From the NCBI RefSeq assembly GCF_036226685.1, contig NZ_CP109009.1, positions 1,116,001 through 1,180,000 of the forward strand: a DNA stretch of 64,000 nucleotides. The letters run 5' to 3'. The stretch's first letter is position 1. Every line of letters begins with the position of its first letter. A model generated the notes under the pieces. It worked only from the letters and a program-made list of their open reading frames with translations. It had not been told where the DNA came from and did no database searches. This DNA is from Streptomyces sp. NBC_00690 (GTDB lineage Bacteria; Actinomycetota; Actinomycetes; Streptomycetales; Streptomycetaceae). A program made the position numbers and the translations under genes. This document shows positions 60,946 through 64,000 of this stretch, piece after piece.

Positions 60946-61190
60946 CGTCCCTGCTCTCTGTTCTGTGCGATCTCCAGCCGGTCGAGGAGTTCGTCCTCCC
61001 GGCGGTCGAACGTCTCTTCGTCGATCTCGCCCGCCTCGAACTGTTCGGAGAGTCGCCCGAGTTCGCCCTGTACGGCGGCGGGGTCGTAGTACTGCCGCTC
61101 TGCCTCCTCCACCACCCGCCGCAGCACCCACAAGGAGCCGCGGGCGGGGGCGGCGGGCAGGAGGAGCAACTCACCGATGAGGCCCATCAC
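60942..61190 (-). CDS. gvpG: Gas vesicle protein GvpG
   Basis: The 82-residue protein has GLIGELLLLPAAPARGSLWVLRRVVEEAERQYYDP and FEAGEIDEETFDRREDELLDRL, typical of GvpG. It starts one base after the gvpF stop. Confidence 0.92.
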   Translation of the reverse strand: MMGLIGELLLLPAAPARGSLWVLRRVVEEAERQYYDPAAVQGELGRLSEQFEAGEIDEETFDRREDELLDRLEIAQNREQGR

Positions 61191-61907
61191 TCACTCCACG
61201 AAGCTGTACGGAGGCAGCGGGCCGGTCACCGTGAGCGAGAGGTGCGGTTGTTCCTGACGCAGGGCGTCGACCGCGTTCACCAGCTCCGCACTGCGGTCCC
61301 GGGCCACCAGGAAGGACAGGTTCGTCAGCCATCCGACGCTCTGCGGCCCGGCACTCACTTCCTCGGCCAGTCCCTCAAGGGACGTGCGGACGAGTTGGGC
61401 GTCGTGCGCTTCCCTCACCTGGACGGCCTGGGCGATGCGTTCACCGAGCCGCACCTTGTCCTCGTGCGATCCGCCACCCGACCGACGCCCGGCTTCGACG
61501 CTCTCGCGCAGGGCGGGATCGTCGGAGAGGACCCGGTACAGCACGGCGTCCTCATCGTGAGTGGCCTTGATGTTGTACTCGACCTTGCCGTCGAGGGCGC
61601 CGAGCCGCTCGACGTAGTACTCCTCCTTGTCGGCGAGAACCGACAGGAGTGTGCGGTCGTCCGGTGACACACCGCCGAAACGCAACGGCAGGACCGGCCC
61701 GGACTCCCCCGCTTGGCGCAGTACGTCCTGGTGGGCGAGGAGATCTCGCCGCTTGGGGCGCACCTTCTCTGGTGCGTCGCTGACCAGAGCCTTGATGCGG
61801 CCCTGGCTGACGACGCGGACGGGGCGCGGTGGGTCGCCCACACCCGCCGCATGTTCGGGCAGGTCCGGGTGCGAGCTACGTGCGATGCCGTAGACATAGA
61901 GACTCAT
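61191..61907 (-). CDS. gvpF: Gas vesicle protein GvpF (GvpF/L family)
   Basis: The 238-residue protein starts SLYVYGIARSSHPDLP and contains DLLAHQDVLRQ, VLPLRFGGVSPDD and the C-terminal LTVTGPLPPYSFVE characteristic of GvpF/L. It overlaps the gvpA stop by four bases. Confidence 0.93.
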   Translation of the reverse strand: MSLYVYGIARSSHPDLPEHAAGVGDPPRPVRVVSQGRIKALVSDAPEKVRPKRRDLLAHQDVLRQAGESGPVLPLRFGGVSPDDRTLLSVLADKEEYYVERLGALDGKVEYNIKATHDEDAVLYRVLSDDPALRESVEAGRRSGGGSHEDKVRLGERIAQAVQVREAHDAQLVRTSLEGLAEEVSAGPQSVGWLTNLSFLVARDRSAELVNAVDALRQEQPHLSLTVTGPLPPYSFVE

Positions 61908-62362
61908 GCGGACTCCTCCTCCTTCGGCTTGCGGGTCGCGGTCCGTCGGGTGCGGGTGGCGCGCGGCTTAGCCTCGGACCGCTCGCCCTGGTCGTCCTCT
62001 TCATCACGGCCCTGCTGGAACGACTCTGCGATGGTCTGGGCCGCTCCGGAGAGCGCGCCCTTGGTCTTGCCGCGTGCTCCGGACTCGGTCATCTCCCCGA
62101 CGAGGTCGGGCAGGCCCGGGTCCTTGCGCGGTCCTGCTTCGAGGTCGAGGCGGTTGCACGCCTCGGCGAAGCGCAGATAGGTGTCGACACTGGCGACCAC
62201 GATCCGAATGTCGATCTTGAGGATCTCGATGCCCACCAGGGAGACCCGGATAAAGGCATCGATGACGAGCCCCCGGTCGAGGACGAGTTCGAGGACGTCA
62301 TAGAGGCCGCTGGAGCCGCCTCCCGAGCCTCGCGATTGCTGTTGTGCCGGTACCACGGTCAT
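61904..62362 (-). CDS. gvpA: Gas vesicle structural protein GvpA with C-terminal extension
   Basis: The 152-residue protein has the GvpA core LYDVLELVLDRGLVIDAFIRVSLVGIEILKIDIRIVVASVDTYLRFAEAC in residues 20-70. GvpA normally ends near residue 75; here a charged tail of about 80 residues follows, rich in Arg/Lys/Glu. Such a tail is seen in streptomycete GvpA homologues. It forms the vesicle wall ribs or a related structure. Confidence 0.9.
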   Translation of the reverse strand: MTVVPAQQQSRGSGGGSSGLYDVLELVLDRGLVIDAFIRVSLVGIEILKIDIRIVVASVDTYLRFAEACNRLDLEAGPRKDPGLPDLVGEMTESGARGKTKGALSGAAQTIAESFQQGRDEEDDQGERSEAKPRATRTRRTATRKPKEEESA

Positions 62363-62438
62363 CTGCCAGCCCTTTCGTCGATTCCTTCTCGATGTGATGC
62401 GCGTACGGGCATGGAATCCGGGGCGGCGTCCCGAGCGG

Positions 62439-62759
62439 TCAGTCCGGGTCCGCCCGGCCGCGTTGATAGCGGCGGATGCGTCGGTAACCGCTCAGTTCGC
62501 CGGACTCGTCGAGCGTCACCTCGTACGTGGCGAGCAAGCTGGTCGTGCTGGGGACGCGTGCCATTTCGAGCACCTCGACCTCCAGCACCCAACCGCCTTC
62601 CTTCCGTTCGAACGAGGAGACCGATTCGGCCTCCCTGCCGGTGAGCTCGGCGAGCTGGGCACAGGCCCCGCGCAGCACTTTCATCGGCCCCGGTGTGGAT
62701 GTGCCACCCCGGTCCTGACCCTGCGGTTGATCTTGGGTTTTCTTGGTTCCATCAGCCAT
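62439..62759 (-). CDS. gvpO: Gas vesicle protein GvpO
   Basis: The 106-residue protein has VLRGACAQLAELTGREAESV and GGWVLEVEVLEMARVPSTTSLLATYEVTLDESGEL, matching GvpO. It is the first gene of the operon. GGGAGGC precedes ATG 62759, and the 274-bp gap upstream should contain the promoter. Confidence 0.92.
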   Translation of the reverse strand: MADGTKKTQDQPQGQDRGGTSTPGPMKVLRGACAQLAELTGREAESVSSFERKEGGWVLEVEVLEMARVPSTTSLLATYEVTLDESGELSGYRRIRRYQRGRADPD

Positions 62760-63033
62760 AGCGCCTCCCGACTGCGTGTTGCACGCCAGCGCGCTTCCAA
62801 ACCCCCCGCTCTTGCCAAGGGCCGTTCGAGCACCCCGCAAATGCCCAGCTCGCCCATTCGAACAACCCTCGCGAACAACTCCTGGAGGAACGGTTCGTCC
62901 ATCGAGCGAAGGGACGTCGCGGGGCGGGCGCCCGGCGCTCTCGGCGTGCCGTTGCGGACACTCGGGGCCAGAGTGGGAGTGACCGTTCACAACGCGGTCG
63001 CGAGGTGCGTCACCGTTGCTGGAGGAGCCCTGG
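62760..63033. promoter_or_regulatory. Divergent gvpO-PHP control region
   Basis: This 274-bp region lies between the gas vesicle operon and the divergent PHP-domain gene. It must carry both promoters, but I could not identify them confidently. Confidence 0.35.
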
Positions 63034-64000
63034 ATGGAACCGTTGGAGGCGCTGGAGCGGGTGGCCTTCCTCCTGGAGCGCTCCCGTGCGGAGACCTACC
63101 GGGTACGGGCGTTTCGCACCGCGGCGACCGTCCTCGGGGCGATGCCGCCGGAGGAGGTCGCACGGCGCAGCGCGACGGGTTCCTTGGAGCGGGTGAAGGG
63201 CGTCGGACCCAAGACGGCGCGGGTGGTGCGGGAAGCACTGGTCGGGCAGGTGCCGGAGTACCTGCAACGGCTTGAGGAGGAGGCGGCGGTACCGCTGGCG
63301 GAAGGCGGGGAGTCGTTGCGCGCCCTGCTGCGGGGTGACTGCCATCTGCATTCGGACTGGTCGGACGGGGGCAGCCCGATCGAGGACATGGGACGCACCG
63401 CGATCGCCCTCGGGCATGACTGGGCCGTGCTGACCGATCATTCGCCACGGCTGACGGTTGCGCGCGGTCTCTCGCCCGAGCGTTTGCGGGAGCAGTTGGC
63501 GGTCGTGGCGGAACTCAATGAGCGGTGGGCGCCCTTTCGGCTCCTCACCGGCATCGAGTGCGACATCCTGACGGACGGCTCGCTGGACCAGGAGCCGGAG
63601 TTGTTGGACCGGTTGGACCTGGTGGTGGCTTCCGTCCACTCGGAGTTGCGGATGGAGTCGGCCAAGATGACCCGCCGGCTGGTGGAGGCGGTCTCCAATC
63701 CGCTGGTGGACGTGCTCGGCCACTGCACAGGGCGGCTGCTGATCGGGCGGGAACATCGGGGGCGGAGGGCGTCGAGCGGGGACGGTCGGCGGCCCGAGTC
63801 GCAGTTCGACGCGCAGCGCGTGTTCGATGCGTGCGCGGCCCACGGTACGGCGGTGGAGATCAACAGCAGACCCGAGCGGCTCGATCCGCCGATGCGGCTG
63901 CTGCGGTTGGCCGTCGAGACCGGGGTGTACTTCGCTGTCGACACGGACGCACACGCCCCGGGACAACTGGACTGGCAGGGCATCGGTTGTGCCCGGGCGG
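63034..64000 (+). CDS. PolX-like PHP-domain protein, cut by the window end
   Basis: The visible 322 residues start with an HhH-like helical DNA-binding part (ALERVAFLLERSRAETYRVRAF, KGVGPKTARVV). A PHP phosphoesterase domain follows with GDCHLHSDWSDGG, LTDHSPR, IECDIL and ASVHSEL, then EINSRP and DTDAHAPG. This matches the C-terminal half of PolX DNA polymerases, without a visible polymerase palm. GGAGGAG precedes ATG 63034. The end is outside the window. Confidence 0.8.
   Translation, partial: MEPLEALERVAFLLERSRAETYRVRAFRTAATVLGAMPPEEVARRSATGSLERVKGVGPKTARVVREALVGQVPEYLQRLEEEAAVPLAEGGESLRALLRGDCHLHSDWSDGGSPIEDMGRTAIALGHDWAVLTDHSPRLTVARGLSPERLREQLAVVAELNERWAPFRLLTGIECDILTDGSLDQEPELLDRLDLVVASVHSELRMESAKMTRRLVEAVSNPLVDVLGHCTGRLLIGREHRGRRASSGDGRRPESQFDAQRVFDACAAHGTAVEINSRPERLDPPMRLLRLAVETGVYFAVDTDAHAPGQLDWQGIGCARA

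Overview
The window is high-GC actinobacterial DNA, almost certainly Streptomyces or a close relative. The evidence is strong G/C bias at third codon positions, frequent GTG starts, ATGA/GTGA start-stop overlaps, a gvpOAFGYZJLSK-type gas vesicle operon, and many RsbW/SpoIIE/STAS regulators. No rRNA, tRNA, CRISPR array, IS element or phage gene was recognised.

Region 1 (about 0.3-22.5 kb) is the most unusual part. It looks like an undescribed small-molecule gene cluster of about 20 genes with no PKS, NRPS or terpene enzyme. Its core is a myo-inositol-phosphate-synthase-like cyclase (4123-5190), an archaeal-type S-adenosylmethionine synthetase (5223-6413) and a very divergent nucleoside-diphosphate-kinase-like protein (6410-7420). 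It also has three SDR/epimerase enzymes, HAD and PHP phosphatases, and two HprK-like P-loop kinases. Next come a nucleotidyltransferase and a class II amidotransferase (AsnB-like). A radical SAM enzyme is overlapped by a uracil-phosphoribosyltransferase-like gene, which in turn overlaps a cytosine-deaminase-like amidohydrolase. An MFS exporter and an APH-like phosphotransferase may handle export and self-protection. My inference is that it makes a cyclitol- or carbocyclic-nucleotide-type metabolite. The MIPS-like enzyme of aristeromycin biosynthesis is the closest precedent I know, but the product is unknown.

Region 2 (22.6-30.2 kb) is an organosulfur-scavenging operon: SfnG-type dimethylsulfone monooxygenase, DszC/SfnB-type flavin enzymes, an NAD(P)H:FMN reductase and an SsuD-type alkanesulfonate monooxygenase. 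It is divergent from a LysR regulator, with a strong palindrome in the shared control region.

Region 3 (30.2-45 kb) mixes housekeeping and accessory genes: a Sua5/YrdC-type protein, a 3-hydroxyisobutyryl-CoA hydrolase, a GAF/PAS/SpoIIE phosphatase and a very large secreted NAGPA-metallophosphoesterase fusion. It also has an ABC-F protein plus TetR unit under a 24-bp palindrome, an operon with a PPDK-like protein lacking the PEP-binding barrel, and a beta-carbonic anhydrase.

Region 4 (45-57 kb) is a stress-response zone. It holds a SigB/SigF-type sigma factor, small membrane proteins, an ANTAR protein, STAS and RsbW-like partner-switch proteins, a 919-residue membrane SpoIIE phosphatase with its own ATPase domain, and a FUSC transporter.

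Region 5 (57.4-62.8 kb) is a complete gas vesicle operon on the minus strand (gvpO-A-F-G-Y-Z-J-L-S-K). It is followed by a divergent PolX-like PHP-domain gene cut by the window end.
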